Source: Sabulicella rubraurantiaca
Lineage (GTDB): Bacteria; Pseudomonadota; Alphaproteobacteria; Acetobacterales; Acetobacteraceae
Length of the DNA: 64,000 nucleotides
Direction: 5' to 3'
Assembly (NCBI RefSeq): GCF_017355885.1
Contig: NZ_JAFEUU010000009.1
Coordinates: 62,001 to 126,000 of the forward strand
The stretch's first letter is position 1. Every line of letters starts with the position of its first letter. Of the stretch, positions 16,724-26,416 are shown in pieces. The translations under genes and the position numbers were made by a program. The notes beneath the pieces are model-generated. The model was not told the DNA's origin and made no database searches. It worked only from the letters and a program-made list of their open reading frames with translations.

Positions 16724-17344
16724 TCAGGATGGGGGCAGCGCCTCCCGCTCCACGCCACCACCAGGGGCAGGGCCGCGTCCGGGCCCCTCGGTCAGGTAAG
16801 GACGCAGCGAGCGGCGGAGCTGGAATTCGAACTCCGTGTTCAGGTCGAACATCGCCTGGCGCAGCAGCGACTCGGCGGCGGCGCGGCGCGCGGCGGGGTT
16901 GGATTCCACGCCGGTGCGGACGCGGCTGGTTTCCGCCTCGGCGAAGCCCAGGCGGCGGCCATTCGGGTCTTGGATCTCCAGCCGCGCGGCTAGGCGCGCC
17001 TCCAGCCTTTCGGTCGCTCCGCCGCCCAGGAAACCGCCCCCGCCCTGCCGGTCGCGCGTGATCTGCGCGCGCGGGACGCTGAACACTGCGCGATTCTCCG
17101 TCCCGAAGGCGGAAAGCCGGTCGCGGCCCATGATCCGCACCGCATCGGTGGCGCTGGGGCTCAGCTCGCGCCCCAGGTCGCCGGGGCCGGGCAGGGGGTC
17201 GCGCCCGTCAATCTCCACCGAGGCGACGTCCAACCGAAGCTGAGTCAGGTGGCTGTAGCCGATCGGAGGCCCCTCGACGCGCGGCGGCGGCGAGGAGGCG
17301 CAAGCGGCAGCCGGCAGGGCGAGGAGAAGAACGCGCCGCCGCAT
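16724..17344 (-). CDS. Hypothetical lipoprotein
   Basis: A 206-residue protein whose N-terminus MRRRVLLLALPAAACASSPPP is a lipoprotein signal with lipobox LPAAAC (or AAAC), so it is probably anchored in a periplasm-facing leaflet. The mature part holds a predicted mixed alpha/beta domain (IGYSHLTQLRLDVASVEI, ARLAARLEIQDPNGRRLGFAEAETSRV) and ends in a Pro/Gly tail. I do not recognise a named family. The ATG at 17344 shares a base with the stop of hslO, so it is translated with Hsp33. Confidence 0.75.
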   Translation of the reverse strand: MRRRVLLLALPAAACASSPPPRVEGPPIGYSHLTQLRLDVASVEIDGRDPLPGPGDLGRELSPSATDAVRIMGRDRLSAFGTENRAVFSVPRAQITRDRQGGGGFLGGGATERLEARLAARLEIQDPNGRRLGFAEAETSRVRTGVESNPAARRAAAESLLRQAMFDLNTEFEFQLRRSLRPYLTEGPGRGPAPGGGVEREALPPS

Positions 17345-18315
17345 CAGCGTCCCTGCACCTGGTCGCGCTCGAAGCGGAAATGGACGTTGCAGAACTCGCA
17401 AGTCATGGTGATGCGCCCCTCCTCGGCCATATCGTCGAGATCCTCGGCCGGGAAGCCTTCCAGCACCCCTGCAAGGCGCGAGCGCGAGCAGCGGCAGCCA
17501 TAGGCAAGGGCCCGCGTCTGATCGAGCGCGAGCCCCTCCAGCGCGAAGAGCCGGTGGAGAAGCTGCCCGGGCGGCAGCGAATCGTCCAGAAGCTCCTCCT
17601 CTGTGAGGGTGCGCGCCAGGGTGACGGCGGTGTCCCAGGCATCGTCCTGCTCAGCGGCGTTCATGCCGGGCGCCAGCCCGCCTTCGCCCGCCACGCGCTC
17701 CATGATGAGGGCGGAGGCGCGCCACCCCTCCGGCCCCTCCGCACACGCGAGGTGCAGATGGGTGCGCAACTGCTCGGAGGAGGCGAAGTAGCCCGCCGCC
17801 ATCTCCGTCAGGTCCTGGCCCTCCAGGGCGACGATGCCCTGGTAGCGGTCCATTTCCGGCCCCTGGTCGCAGGTGAAGGCGAGGTAGCCCTTGCCCATCA
17901 GCGCGCGGGGCGAGGGGTTGCGCCCATACATGGCCAGCTTGTCGTCCAGCACCCGGGCATGGCCGCGCAGCTCGCCGCCATCGGTGCAGTCGGCGATCAG
18001 CAGCGGCACCGGCCCATCCCCCTTGGCCTGGAGCGAGAAGGAGCCACGATACTTCAGGGCGGAGGCGAGGCCGGCCGTCAGCGCCAGCGCTTGGCCGAGC
18101 AGGCGCTGCACCGGCTCCGGCTGCTCGCGGCGGGACAGGATCGCGTCGGCGAGCGGGCCGAGCCGTACCAGGCGCCCGCGAACGGGCTTGTGGTGCAGGT
18201 GGAAGGGGCTCACGCCGTCGGAAACCACGAGATTCGGCACGTCCGGCCGGTCGTGGTTGAGGAAGTCGGGTTCGAACTGGGTCACGGGAGGGAGATAGCG
18301 ACGCGGGAGCCGCAT
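17344..18315 (-). CDS. hslO: Hsp33 redox-regulated chaperone
   Basis: A 323-residue cytosolic holdase activated by oxidation. The N-terminal chaperone core includes SPFHLHHKPVRGRLVRLG and CTDGGELRGHARV; the C-terminal zinc switch has the four cysteines as CRC (in YGCRCSRSRL) and CEFC (in TCEFCNVHF), the CXC...CXXC arrangement of the family. ATG at 18315 is preceded by GGAGGG. It is the first gene of a unit with the lipoprotein. Confidence 0.95.
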   Translation of the reverse strand: MRLPRRYLPPVTQFEPDFLNHDRPDVPNLVVSDGVSPFHLHHKPVRGRLVRLGPLADAILSRREQPEPVQRLLGQALALTAGLASALKYRGSFSLQAKGDGPVPLLIADCTDGGELRGHARVLDDKLAMYGRNPSPRALMGKGYLAFTCDQGPEMDRYQGIVALEGQDLTEMAAGYFASSEQLRTHLHLACAEGPEGWRASALIMERVAGEGGLAPGMNAAEQDDAWDTAVTLARTLTEEELLDDSLPPGQLLHRLFALEGLALDQTRALAYGCRCSRSRLAGVLEGFPAEDLDDMAEEGRITMTCEFCNVHFRFERDQVQGR

Positions 18316-18361
18316 TGCACCCTCCGGCCACCCACAACGGGAAACGCGCCGGGCCGGAGCC

Positions 18362-18457
18362 TCAGCGCGTTATCAGAACCAGGATGTTGACCAAGGCCGC
18401 CAGAACCAGGGCGGCCAGCACCCAGCGCCCGAGCTTCTCGGGCGGGGGAATCCTCAC
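18362..18457 (-). CDS. 31-residue single-pass membrane protein
   Basis: A GTG-initiated frame of 32 codons: a short charged N-terminus (MRIPPPEKLGR) then one hydrophobic helix of about 18 residues (WVLAALVLAALVNILVLI) ending TR. The GTG overlaps the stop of the upstream MarR gene (GTGA), exactly the coupling used between real genes throughout this window. It is too short for standard gene callers. Function unknown; coupling suggests a link to the regulator or to membrane sensing. Confidence 0.5.
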   Translation of the reverse strand: MRIPPPEKLGRWVLAALVLAALVNILVLITR

Positions 18458-18987
18458 GCGGCTTCGCGGCGGCGGCCACGCGCCGGACGGGCAGCCATGC
18501 TGCGGAGCAGTTCCTTGAGCCGGTTAGCGCCGATATCGGGGAAGCGGGACAGGAGTTCCGCCTCATGCGCCTTGGCCGAGACCAGCAGGTCGCGCACCGT
18601 CGCCTCGCCGCGCGGCGTCATGGCGATGCGGACCACGCGGCGGTCGCGCGCATCCGGCATGCGCTTCACCAGCCCGTCGCGCACCATGCGGTCGAGCAGC
18701 TTGGTCATGGTCGGCTGCTGGAGCAGGCAAGCCTCGGCAAGGCCGGTCACCGTCTCGCCGGTGGTGCTGCCGGACAGGGAGGCGAGGACGCGCCACACCG
18801 GAACCTGGATGCCCGCGCGGCGCAGCGTCGCGTGGAACTCGGCCGAGATGGCATGCGAAGCGCGGGCCATCAGGTAGAGAAGGTAATCGTCCACGAAGCG
18901 ACCCTCGCCCGATGGAACGACAGAAGTATGCGGCGCCTCGTTGTTTAGGGCGATGTCCATGTCGCGGTCTCGGGGCAAGGTGTCCAT
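18454..18987 (-). CDS. MarR-family transcriptional regulator
   Basis: About 177 residues. The winged helix covers ETVTGLAEACLLQQPTMTKLLDRMVRDGLVKR and the wing DARDRRVVRIAMTPRGEATVRDLL; a basic C-terminal tail (RPARGRRR) follows. Start is uncertain: ATG at 18987 is used, with ATG 18960 and TTG 19023 as alternatives; none has a strong ribosome site. It is divergent from the catabolic operon at 19113-23431 with palindromes between, so it most likely controls that operon. Confidence 0.88.
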   Translation of the reverse strand: MDTLPRDRDMDIALNNEAPHTSVVPSGEGRFVDDYLLYLMARASHAISAEFHATLRRAGIQVPVWRVLASLSGSTTGETVTGLAEACLLQQPTMTKLLDRMVRDGLVKRMPDARDRRVVRIAMTPRGEATVRDLLVSAKAHEAELLSRFPDIGANRLKELLRSMAARPARGRRREAA

Positions 18988-19042
18988 AGGCTTCGTCTTG
19001 GCGGTATTTGCGAGCACTTCCAATTCGGTGAACTACGCATGA

Positions 19043-19072
19043 GTGTCGCCGTCATGACACATGAAATTTCAT
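19043..19072. promoter_or_regulatory. Palindrome cluster, probable MarR operators
   Basis: Three dyads sit between the MarR gene and the catabolic operon: GTGTC-N8-GACAC (19043-19060), the perfect 8-mer GTCATGAC (19051-19058), and the perfect 12-mer ATGAAATTTCAT (19061-19072). The AT-rich 12-mer stands out in this GC-rich DNA. Position and symmetry fit operators for the divergent MarR regulator; binding is not shown. Confidence 0.5.
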
Positions 19073-19112
19073 AAGCTAACCTCCCGCGGCGGCAGGGGGA
19101 GCGGGCGGCGCG

Positions 19113-20144
19113 ATGGAAAGCTGGGAAGCGGGGTGGCAGGACGCCTTCGAGCAGGCGTTCCGCCTGTGCCGCGTCGCCGCCGGGGAGAACGTGGCCGTCC
19201 TGGCGGAATCCCTGTCGCGCCCGGTGAATGTCGCGCTTGCGGAAGCGGCGCTGCAGCGCCTCGGCGCGCGCCCCGTGCGCGTGACCCTGCCCAGCCCGCG
19301 CCCCGCCGCGCCCGTCCCGGTCCGTTCCACCGGCGCCTCGCGCGCCATTGCGGGGCATCCGGGCGCGCTGGCCGCCATCGGCGCCTGCACGTTCCTCGTG
19401 GATCTGACGGTGGAGGGAGTGCTGCACGCGCCCGAACTCCCCGCTATCCTGAAGGGCGGCACGCGCGTGCTGATGGTGAGCAACGAGCACCCGGAAACGC
19501 TGGAGCGTCTGGTGCCGCTGGAGGGTGACGACGTACCGGTGAAGGCGGCGGTGAAGCGGCTGCGCGCGGCGCAGCGCATGCGCGTCTCCTCTGCCGCCGG
19601 CACCGCGCTCGACATCGCCACCGACGGCGCGCCGGTCGCCGGAGTCTGGGGCTGGACGGACCGGCCGGGCACGGTGGCGCATTGGCCGGGCGGCGTGGTG
19701 GTGGCCTTTCCTCGTGCCGGCACGGTGAACGGGCGCCTCGTGCTCGACGCGGGCGACGTGAACCTGTCCTTCAAGCGCTACCTCGAACGCCCGGTCGTGC
19801 TCACCATCGAGGATGATCACGTCACGCGCATCGAGGGTGAGGGCGCCGATGCGGCGATGATGCGCCGCCATCTGGAAGCGTGGGGCGATCCGCTCTCCTA
19901 TGCCGTGTCGCATGTCGGCTGGGGCATGAATCCGCGCGCGCGCTACGAGGCGCTGCTCTTCCACGACAAGTCGGACACCAACGGGACGGAGCTTCGCGCC
20001 GTGGCCGGCAACTTCCTCTTCTCCACCGGCGCCAATGAATTCGCGGGGCGCCACACGGAAGGGCATTTCGACATCCCCGTGTTCAACACCACGATCGAGC
20101 TGGATGGCGAGGCGGTGGTGCGCGAGGGACGCCTCGTCGCATGA
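19113..20144 (+). CDS. 2,5-dihydroxypyridine 5,6-dioxygenase-like (M29-fold) enzyme
   Basis: A 343-residue cytosolic protein of the family that joins M29 aminopeptidase-like folds and the Fe(II) ring-cleaving dioxygenase NicX. The C-terminal metal-ligand pattern is visible: His267 in AVSHVGWGMNP, and His318 and Asp320 in EGHFDIP, at nearly the numbering reported for NicX (His265, His318, Asp320, from memory). HWPGG at 190-194 and TDRPG are also typical. I could not place the catalytic Glu. It could instead be an M29-type peptidase relative. ATG at 19113 has GGGGGAG upstream; the stop overlaps the hydrolase start (ATGA). Confidence 0.75.
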   Translation: MESWEAGWQDAFEQAFRLCRVAAGENVAVLAESLSRPVNVALAEAALQRLGARPVRVTLPSPRPAAPVPVRSTGASRAIAGHPGALAAIGACTFLVDLTVEGVLHAPELPAILKGGTRVLMVSNEHPETLERLVPLEGDDVPVKAAVKRLRAAQRMRVSSAAGTALDIATDGAPVAGVWGWTDRPGTVAHWPGGVVVAFPRAGTVNGRLVLDAGDVNLSFKRYLERPVVLTIEDDHVTRIEGEGADAAMMRRHLEAWGDPLSYAVSHVGWGMNPRARYEALLFHDKSDTNGTELRAVAGNFLFSTGANEFAGRHTEGHFDIPVFNTTIELDGEAVVREGRLVA

Positions 20145-20857
20145 CGACGTTGGTCGCCCTGCACGGCATCGGTGGCAGCGCGGGATTGTGGGCGGAGGTG
20201 GCTCGCGAGCTGCCGCTCCTCGCCTGGGATCAGCCGGGGTATGGCGGCACGGCACTGCCGCCGGTGCTGGATTTCGCCGTGCTGGCCGATGCGCTGGTCG
20301 CCTTCCTCGACACGCGCGGCATCGCGCAGGCCGATCTGGCCGGGCATTCCATGGGCGGGATGATCGCGCTGGAAGCGGCGCTGCGACATCCCGCGCACGT
20401 GCGGCGCCTGGCGCTGATCGCCACCACTCCGGCCTTTGGCGGGCGCGACCCCGGCTTCGCCGAGCAATTCCTGCGCGCACGTCTTGGCCCGCTCGATGCC
20501 GGACGAAGCATGGCGGAATGCGCGGAGGAGCTGGTGGAAGGGCTGTTCGGCGCGGAGGCTACGCCCACGATGCGCGCAGCGGCGGCGCAGGCAATGGGCG
20601 AGGTGCCGGAAGCCACCTATCGCGCCACGCTGCGCTGCCTCACTAGCTTCGACCGGCGCGACGCGCTGCCAAGCCTCACCGAGCCCACGCTGCTGGTCGC
20701 AGGGACGCAGGACAACACAGCGCCGGAGCGCACCATGCGCCGCATGGCGGATGCCATCCCCGGCGCGCGCCTCGTTACGCTTCCGACCGGACACATGCCG
20801 CACCTCGAAGCGCCGGCGGCGCTGGCCGCGGCGCTGCGCGAACACTTTCGGGACTGA
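20141..20857 (+). CDS. Alpha/beta hydrolase
   Basis: A 238-residue cytosolic hydrolase with oxyanion segment ALHGIGGSAGLW, nucleophile elbow GHSMGG (Ser70), acid in AGTQDNTAP and catalytic His in TGHMPHLEAP. In size and position it resembles the deformylase NicD that follows the dioxygenase in nicotinate pathways, or enol-lactone hydrolases such as PcaD. It overlaps the upstream gene by 4 bases and sits one base before the acyl-CoA dehydrogenase. Confidence 0.88.
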   Translation: MTTLVALHGIGGSAGLWAEVARELPLLAWDQPGYGGTALPPVLDFAVLADALVAFLDTRGIAQADLAGHSMGGMIALEAALRHPAHVRRLALIATTPAFGGRDPGFAEQFLRARLGPLDAGRSMAECAEELVEGLFGAEATPTMRAAAAQAMGEVPEATYRATLRCLTSFDRRDALPSLTEPTLLVAGTQDNTAPERTMRRMADAIPGARLVTLPTGHMPHLEAPAALAAALREHFRD

Positions 20858-20858
20858 C

Positions 20859-22096
20859 ATGGACGCTTCCATCTTCGACCCGCGCGGCTTCCGCCTTTCG
20901 CCCTTCGAAGCCGATCTCTGCGCCCGTGCGCGTGAGTTCGGCGAGCGCGTCCTGGCGCCGCGCGCCGCGCAGTGGGACCGCGAGGCCTCGTTTCCCGTCG
21001 CCAATTACGAGGACATGCGGCGCGAAGGTTGGCTCGGCATCTGCATCCCGCGCGAGGAGGGGGGATGGGGCGCCGATTTCCGCGCCTATTGCCTCGCGGC
21101 GGCGGAGTTCGGCCGCTATTGCGGCGCAACGGCGCTGACCTGGAACATGCATGTCTGCTCGACGCTCTGGACCGGTCTTCTGACCGACGACCTGGAGATG
21201 GACGAGGCGACGCGCGCGACGCATCGCAGCCGCCGCGCGCTGCATTACGACCGCATCCTGCGCGAGGGCGCGGTGTTCTCGCAGCCCTTCAGCGAAGGCG
21301 GTGCGGCGGCGGCCGGGACCGTGGCCTTCGGCACCACCGCCACGCGCGATGGCGGCGGTTTCTGCATCAATGGCCGCAAGATCTTCGCTTCGCTCGCGGG
21401 CCACGCGGATTACTACGGCATCCTCTGCACCGAGCAGCATGGTGAGGAGAAGCTGTCACGGCGCGACACGCTCTACCTCGCCGTGCCGAAGGGCACGCCG
21501 GGCGTTGCGGTGGAAGGTGATTGGGACCCGCTGGGGATGCGCGGCACCGTGTCGCGCAACCTCGTCTTCCGCGACGTGTGGGTGCCGGAGGAGGCGATGC
21601 TGATGCCGCCCGGCCTGTACTTCCAGGCGGCATCGCGCTGGCCGCACATGTTCATGACGCTGACGCCGACCTATATGGGCCTCGCCCAGGCAACGCTGGA
21701 CTTCACCATCCGCTACCTGCGCGGAGAGCAGCCGGGCACGCCGCCGGTGAAGCGCCGCATGTATCCCACGAAGCAGATCGCCGTGGCGGAGATGCGCGTG
21801 ATGCTGGAACAGACCAAGGCGCTCTGGTTCCAGGCGGTGAGCGAGGCCGGTCCCGATCCGTCCAAGGAAGCGGTGCTGCGCGCCCTGGCGGCGCAGCATA
21901 CGGTGATGGAGAATGCCGCCGCCCTCGCCGCCAAGGCGGTGCGCACCTGCGGCGGCCAGTCCATGCTGAAGACCCTGCCATTGGAGCGTATCTTCCGCGA
22001 CAGCCGCTGCGGTTCGCTCATGCTGCCCTGGACGGCGGAGCTCTGCATCGACCGCATCGGCCGCGACTCGCTCTACGAGAAGGGCGAGGCGGATTG

Positions 22097-22097
<1 letters not shown>
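20859..22097 (+). CDS. Acyl-CoA dehydrogenase family protein
   Basis: A 412-residue FAD enzyme: an N-terminal helical domain (LCARAREFGERVLAPRAAQWDREASFPVANYEDMRREGWLGICIP in pieces), the middle beta domain (VFSQPFSEGG, INGRKIFASLAGHADYY, GDWDPLGMRGTVSRNLVF) and the C-terminal helical domain (RTCGGQSMLKTLPLERIFRDSRCGSLMLPWTAELCIDRIGRD, in pieces). It oxidises an acyl-CoA at the alpha-beta bond, or may act like the flavin monooxygenases of this fold. The gene lies between an alpha/beta hydrolase and an acyl-CoA ligase, suggesting one pathway. Confidence 0.9.
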
Positions 22098-23431
<1,334 letters not shown>

Positions 23432-23437
23432 ACCCCG

Positions 23438-23860
23438 TCAGTGACGGGGCGAGGCCGGGCGCAGCTTTTCTTCCGCCTCGGCCAGTTCGGGCGTCATGGC
23501 CTCGCCGAAATCCTCCATCTCGTAAAGGGGGCGGATCTCCAGCGTGCCGCCGCCGGGCATCGGGTCCGGGCAGCGCTTCGCCCAGGCCAGCGCCTCCTCC
23601 ATGTCCTTCACCTGCCAGAGCCAGAACCCGGCGACGAGTTCGGTCGTGGCGGAAAACGGCCCGGGCTCCACGCGGCGCTCTCCATCCGAGAACACGACGC
23701 GACACCCCGCCGAGGAAGGCTTCAGCCCCTCGCCGGCCAGCAGGATTCCGGCCTGCGCCAGCTCCTGGTTGAAGCGGAGCATCGCCGTCAGCAACTCCGT
23801 CGTGGGCATCTGCCCGGCTTCGCTGTCGCGTGTCGCCTTCACCAGCACCATGACGCGCAT
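23438..23860 (-). CDS. YCII/DGPF domain protein
   Basis: A 140-residue protein with a YCII-related ferredoxin-like fold: MRVMVLVKATRDSEAGQMP, the DGPF-like strand EPGPFSATTELVAGFWLWQVKDMEEALAWAKRCP (in pieces), and LEIRPLYEMEDFGEAMTPE. Proteins of this group often accompany ECF sigma factors, but none is near. ATG at 23860 starts the domain; an upstream extension lacks homology-like character. It converges on the ligase gene with 6 bases between. Confidence 0.85.
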   Translation of the reverse strand: MRVMVLVKATRDSEAGQMPTTELLTAMLRFNQELAQAGILLAGEGLKPSSAGCRVVFSDGERRVEPGPFSATTELVAGFWLWQVKDMEEALAWAKRCPDPMPGGGTLEIRPLYEMEDFGEAMTPELAEAEEKLRPASPRH

Positions 23861-23985
23861 CGGATCGTGTCCCCTGTTCGGTGGGCGAAGCCTCGCGCAG
23901 CATGGCGGCGCGGCCAAGGGGCGGGATGCCCGAATTCCGGGCAAGACCTCGCATGGCAGGGTCGCTTCGCCGCCGCCGCTTCAAT

Positions 23986-23998
23986 TGACATCCTGTCA
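23986..23998. promoter_or_regulatory. Inverted repeat upstream of a TctC gene
   Basis: TGACA-TCC-TGTCA is a perfect 5-bp dyad 39 bases before the TctC ATG. It overlaps a TTGACA hexamer (23985-23990), so a bound protein would occlude a promoter. No regulator gene lies adjacent. The remainder of 23861-24036 shows nothing else I can support. Confidence 0.35.
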
Positions 23999-24036
23999 TC
24001 TGCGGCAGGAGGCTGCGCCATCTCAGGAGAACCGCC

Positions 24037-25005
24037 ATGCCGACCCGCCGCCTCCTTCTTGCCACAGCACTCGCCACACCCACCGTCGCGCACGCGCAGG
24101 GCAGTGATTGGCCGCAACGCACCATCCGCCTCATCTCGCCCTTTCCGCCGGGCGGCGCCGCCGACCTCCTCGCCCGCGTGCTGGCGGAGGAACTGAGCCC
24201 GGTGCTGCGTCAATCCGTGGTGGTGGAGAACCGCACTGGCGCCGGCGGCAGCGTCGGGACGGAAGCGGCGGTGCGCGCCACGCCCGACGGCTACACGCTG
24301 GTCATGGGCAGCACCGGGCCGATCTCCATCAACCCGTCACTGTTCCGCCTGTCCTACGATCCGGCGCGCGACCTCGTCCCCATCGCGCCGCTCGCCTCCG
24401 TCGCCTCCGTGCTGGTGGTGCATCCCGCCGTGCCGGCGCGCAACCTGGGCGAGCTGATGGCGATGGCGCGGGCGCGGCCGGGCGAGCTGTCCTACGGCTC
24501 CAGCGGCATCGGCTCCGCACAGCATCTGTTCATGGAATTGCTGCTCCAGCAGACGGGGCTGAACATCAACCACATCCCCTATCGCGGCACCGGACCGGCC
24601 ATGGTGGACACGGTGGGCGGGCGGCTGACGATGATGTTCGACACCACCCCGACGGCGCTGCCGCATATCCGTGACGGGCGGGTGCGGCCGCTGGCCGTCA
24701 CCGCCGCGCGGCGCGACCCCGCCCTGCCGGATGTGCCCACCATCGCCGAGGCGGGCGTGCCGGGCTACGAGGCGCTGGGCTGGTACGGGCTCTTCGCCCC
24801 CGCCGCCACGCCGCGCCCGGTCATCGAGCGGGTTGCGAACGAGGTGAACACGCTGCTGGGCCGCGAGGAGTTCCGTGCCAAGCTGGCCTCGCAGGGGGTG
24901 GAGCCGATGAGAGCCAGCGTGGAGGAGTTCTCCCGCTTCGTCGGCGAGGACCGCAACCGCTGGGGCGAGGTGATCCGGCGCGGCAATATCCGGCCGGACG
25001 GGTAG
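24037..25005 (+). CDS. Tripartite tricarboxylate transporter receptor (Bug/TctC family)
   Basis: A 322-residue periplasmic receptor. Signal peptide MPTRRLLLATALATPTVAHAQ; Bug motifs WPQRTIRLISPFPPGGAADLLAR, VVVENRTGAGGSVGTEAAV, GSSGIGSAQHLFMELLL and HIPYRGTGPAMVDTVGG. AGGAGAA lies before the ATG. It follows the acyl-CoA operon in the same direction and may deliver that pathway's substrate, which is only a guess. It converges on allA with one base between. Confidence 0.92.
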   Translation: MPTRRLLLATALATPTVAHAQGSDWPQRTIRLISPFPPGGAADLLARVLAEELSPVLRQSVVVENRTGAGGSVGTEAAVRATPDGYTLVMGSTGPISINPSLFRLSYDPARDLVPIAPLASVASVLVVHPAVPARNLGELMAMARARPGELSYGSSGIGSAQHLFMELLLQQTGLNINHIPYRGTGPAMVDTVGGRLTMMFDTTPTALPHIRDGRVRPLAVTAARRDPALPDVPTIAEAGVPGYEALGWYGLFAPAATPRPVIERVANEVNTLLGREEFRAKLASQGVEPMRASVEEFSRFVGEDRNRWGEVIRRGNIRPDG

Positions 25006-25006
25006 C

Positions 25007-25483
25007 TTATTCGGAGAGGGTCACCGGCTCCGGCAGGGTGGCCCATTCCTCGTCCCGCGCCTTCTCGCCCGTGCTCCACATGAGCACGGCGAAGCGCGCG
25101 GGGCGGTCCAGCGCGTGCATCGGGTGGTGCCAGGCGTCGATCGCGTAGTTCACCGCCTGGTCGCCGCGCGCCACGAAGCCGCGCAGCCCCGCCATGTCCG
25201 GCGCTCCGCCCTTGTCCGGCGCAACCATCACGACGTAGCGCGACACGTCCATCGGCACGAAGCACTGCGAGGACAAATTGTGCCGCTCCATCTTCGTGGC
25301 GAGGATGGGCAGCGCATGCGGTGCGATGTGGCTGAAGGCGAGGGTGGGCGTCGGCGCGCCGGGCAGGGCGCGCAGCGAAGCGCCGAGCAGCGGACGCTGT
25401 CCGAGGGCAGGCGCGTCCATCACCTCGCCGAAGGGGGCGAAGGCCTCGGCGGTGAGGGGTTCGAGGCGAAGGACCCGTGTCAT
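25007..25483 (-). CDS. allA: Ureidoglycolate lyase family protein (AllA)
   Basis: A 158-residue cupin-fold enzyme. Motifs include RLEPLTAEAFAPFGEVMD at the N-terminus, MERHNLSSQCFVPMD and VNYAIDAWHHPMHAL, which match the AllA family that splits ureidoglycolate into glyoxylate and urea. The start overlaps the puuE stop (ATGA). Its neighbour puuE makes allantoate, so the two belong to ureide breakdown, although the allantoate-hydrolysing step is not encoded here. Confidence 0.88.
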   Translation of the reverse strand: MTRVLRLEPLTAEAFAPFGEVMDAPALGQRPLLGASLRALPGAPTPTLAFSHIAPHALPILATKMERHNLSSQCFVPMDVSRYVVMVAPDKGGAPDMAGLRGFVARGDQAVNYAIDAWHHPMHALDRPARFAVLMWSTGEKARDEEWATLPEPVTLSE

Positions 25484-26415
25484 GGCGCCTCCAGCGCGAT
25501 CTGCTCCATCCCCGGCTTGTAGGGGAAGGTGCGGTGCCAATGCTCCGCGATCTCGGCGCGGCGGGCGACCCAGACGCGGTCATGGCCGCGCACGTAGTCG
25601 AGGAAGCGCGCGAGGCCGGCGGCGCGGGCCGGGTGACCGATCAGCCGCAGGTGCAGCCCGCAGGACATCATGCGCGGCTGCGTCTCGCCCTCGGCATAGA
25701 GCATGTCGAACTGGTCGCGCAGGAAGGTGAAGTAGTCATCGGCGGTGGAGAACTGGCCGCGCCCGAACTTCGCGTCATTGGTGACGAGCGAATAGGGCAC
25801 GACGAGGTGCGGCTCGCCGTCCTGCGTCACCCAATAGGGAAGCTCATCGTTGTAGGCATCGCTGTCGTAGCGGAACCCGCCATGCTCCAGGAGCAGCGCG
25901 CGGGTGTGGATGCTGGGTCCATAGCGGCAATACCAGCCGGCGGGGCGCTGCCCGGTGGTCCGCTCCAGGCTCTCGACGGCGCGACGGATATGCTCGCGCT
26001 CCTCCTCCTTCGAGAGCTTGTAATGCTCGACCCAGCGCCAGCCATGGCAGCAAATGTCGTGTCCCGCCTCGCGGATGGCCTGGGCGGCGGGCGGATGCCG
26101 CTCCAGCGCCAGGGCGCAGGCGAAGATGGTCATCGGCATGCCGCGCTCGGCGAAGAGGCGCATGACGCGCCAGAAGCCGACGCGGGCGCCGTATTCGAAC
26201 ATCCCCTCCGCCGCCAGGTCCCGCTGCCCGGTGGGCACGGGGGAGGCGGGGGTCTCGGTCAGCCCGGCTTCCGAGCGCCCGTCGCCATCGGGAAGGGAGG
26301 GCTCCGAACCCTCCTCGTAGTTCATCACGAAGTTGATCGCGATGCGGGCATCGCCCGGCCAGCGCGGATGAGGCGGATGGGCGCCGTAGCCGATCAGGTC
26401 GCGCGGGTAGCTCAT
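25480..26415 (-). CDS. puuE: PuuE-type allantoinase (polysaccharide-deacetylase fold)
   Basis: A 311-residue protein with the PuuE hallmark N-terminus RDLIGYGAHPPHPRWPGDAR and INFVMNYEEGSE. Further family parts are FEYGARVGFWRVMRLF, HDICCHGWRWVEHY and YDSDAYNDELPYW. PuuE hydrolyses (S)-allantoin to allantoate without the metal centre of classical allantoinases. The fold is that of polysaccharide deacetylases, which would be the fallback name. It follows the cyclase gene after one base and overlaps allA. Confidence 0.9.
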   Translation of the reverse strand: MSYPRDLIGYGAHPPHPRWPGDARIAINFVMNYEEGSEPSLPDGDGRSEAGLTETPASPVPTGQRDLAAEGMFEYGARVGFWRVMRLFAERGMPMTIFACALALERHPPAAQAIREAGHDICCHGWRWVEHYKLSKEEEREHIRRAVESLERTTGQRPAGWYCRYGPSIHTRALLLEHGGFRYDSDAYNDELPYWVTQDGEPHLVVPYSLVTNDAKFGRGQFSTADDYFTFLRDQFDMLYAEGETQPRMMSCGLHLRLIGHPARAAGLARFLDYVRGHDRVWVARRAEIAEHWHRTFPYKPGMEQIALEAP

Positions 26416-26416
26416 G

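Noticed and set aside
19113-20857. A complete nicotinate (nic) degradation cluster
   Set aside because: Only NicX-like and NicD-like proteins are present. NicAB, NicC, NicF and NicE are absent, so the pathway name is not supported.
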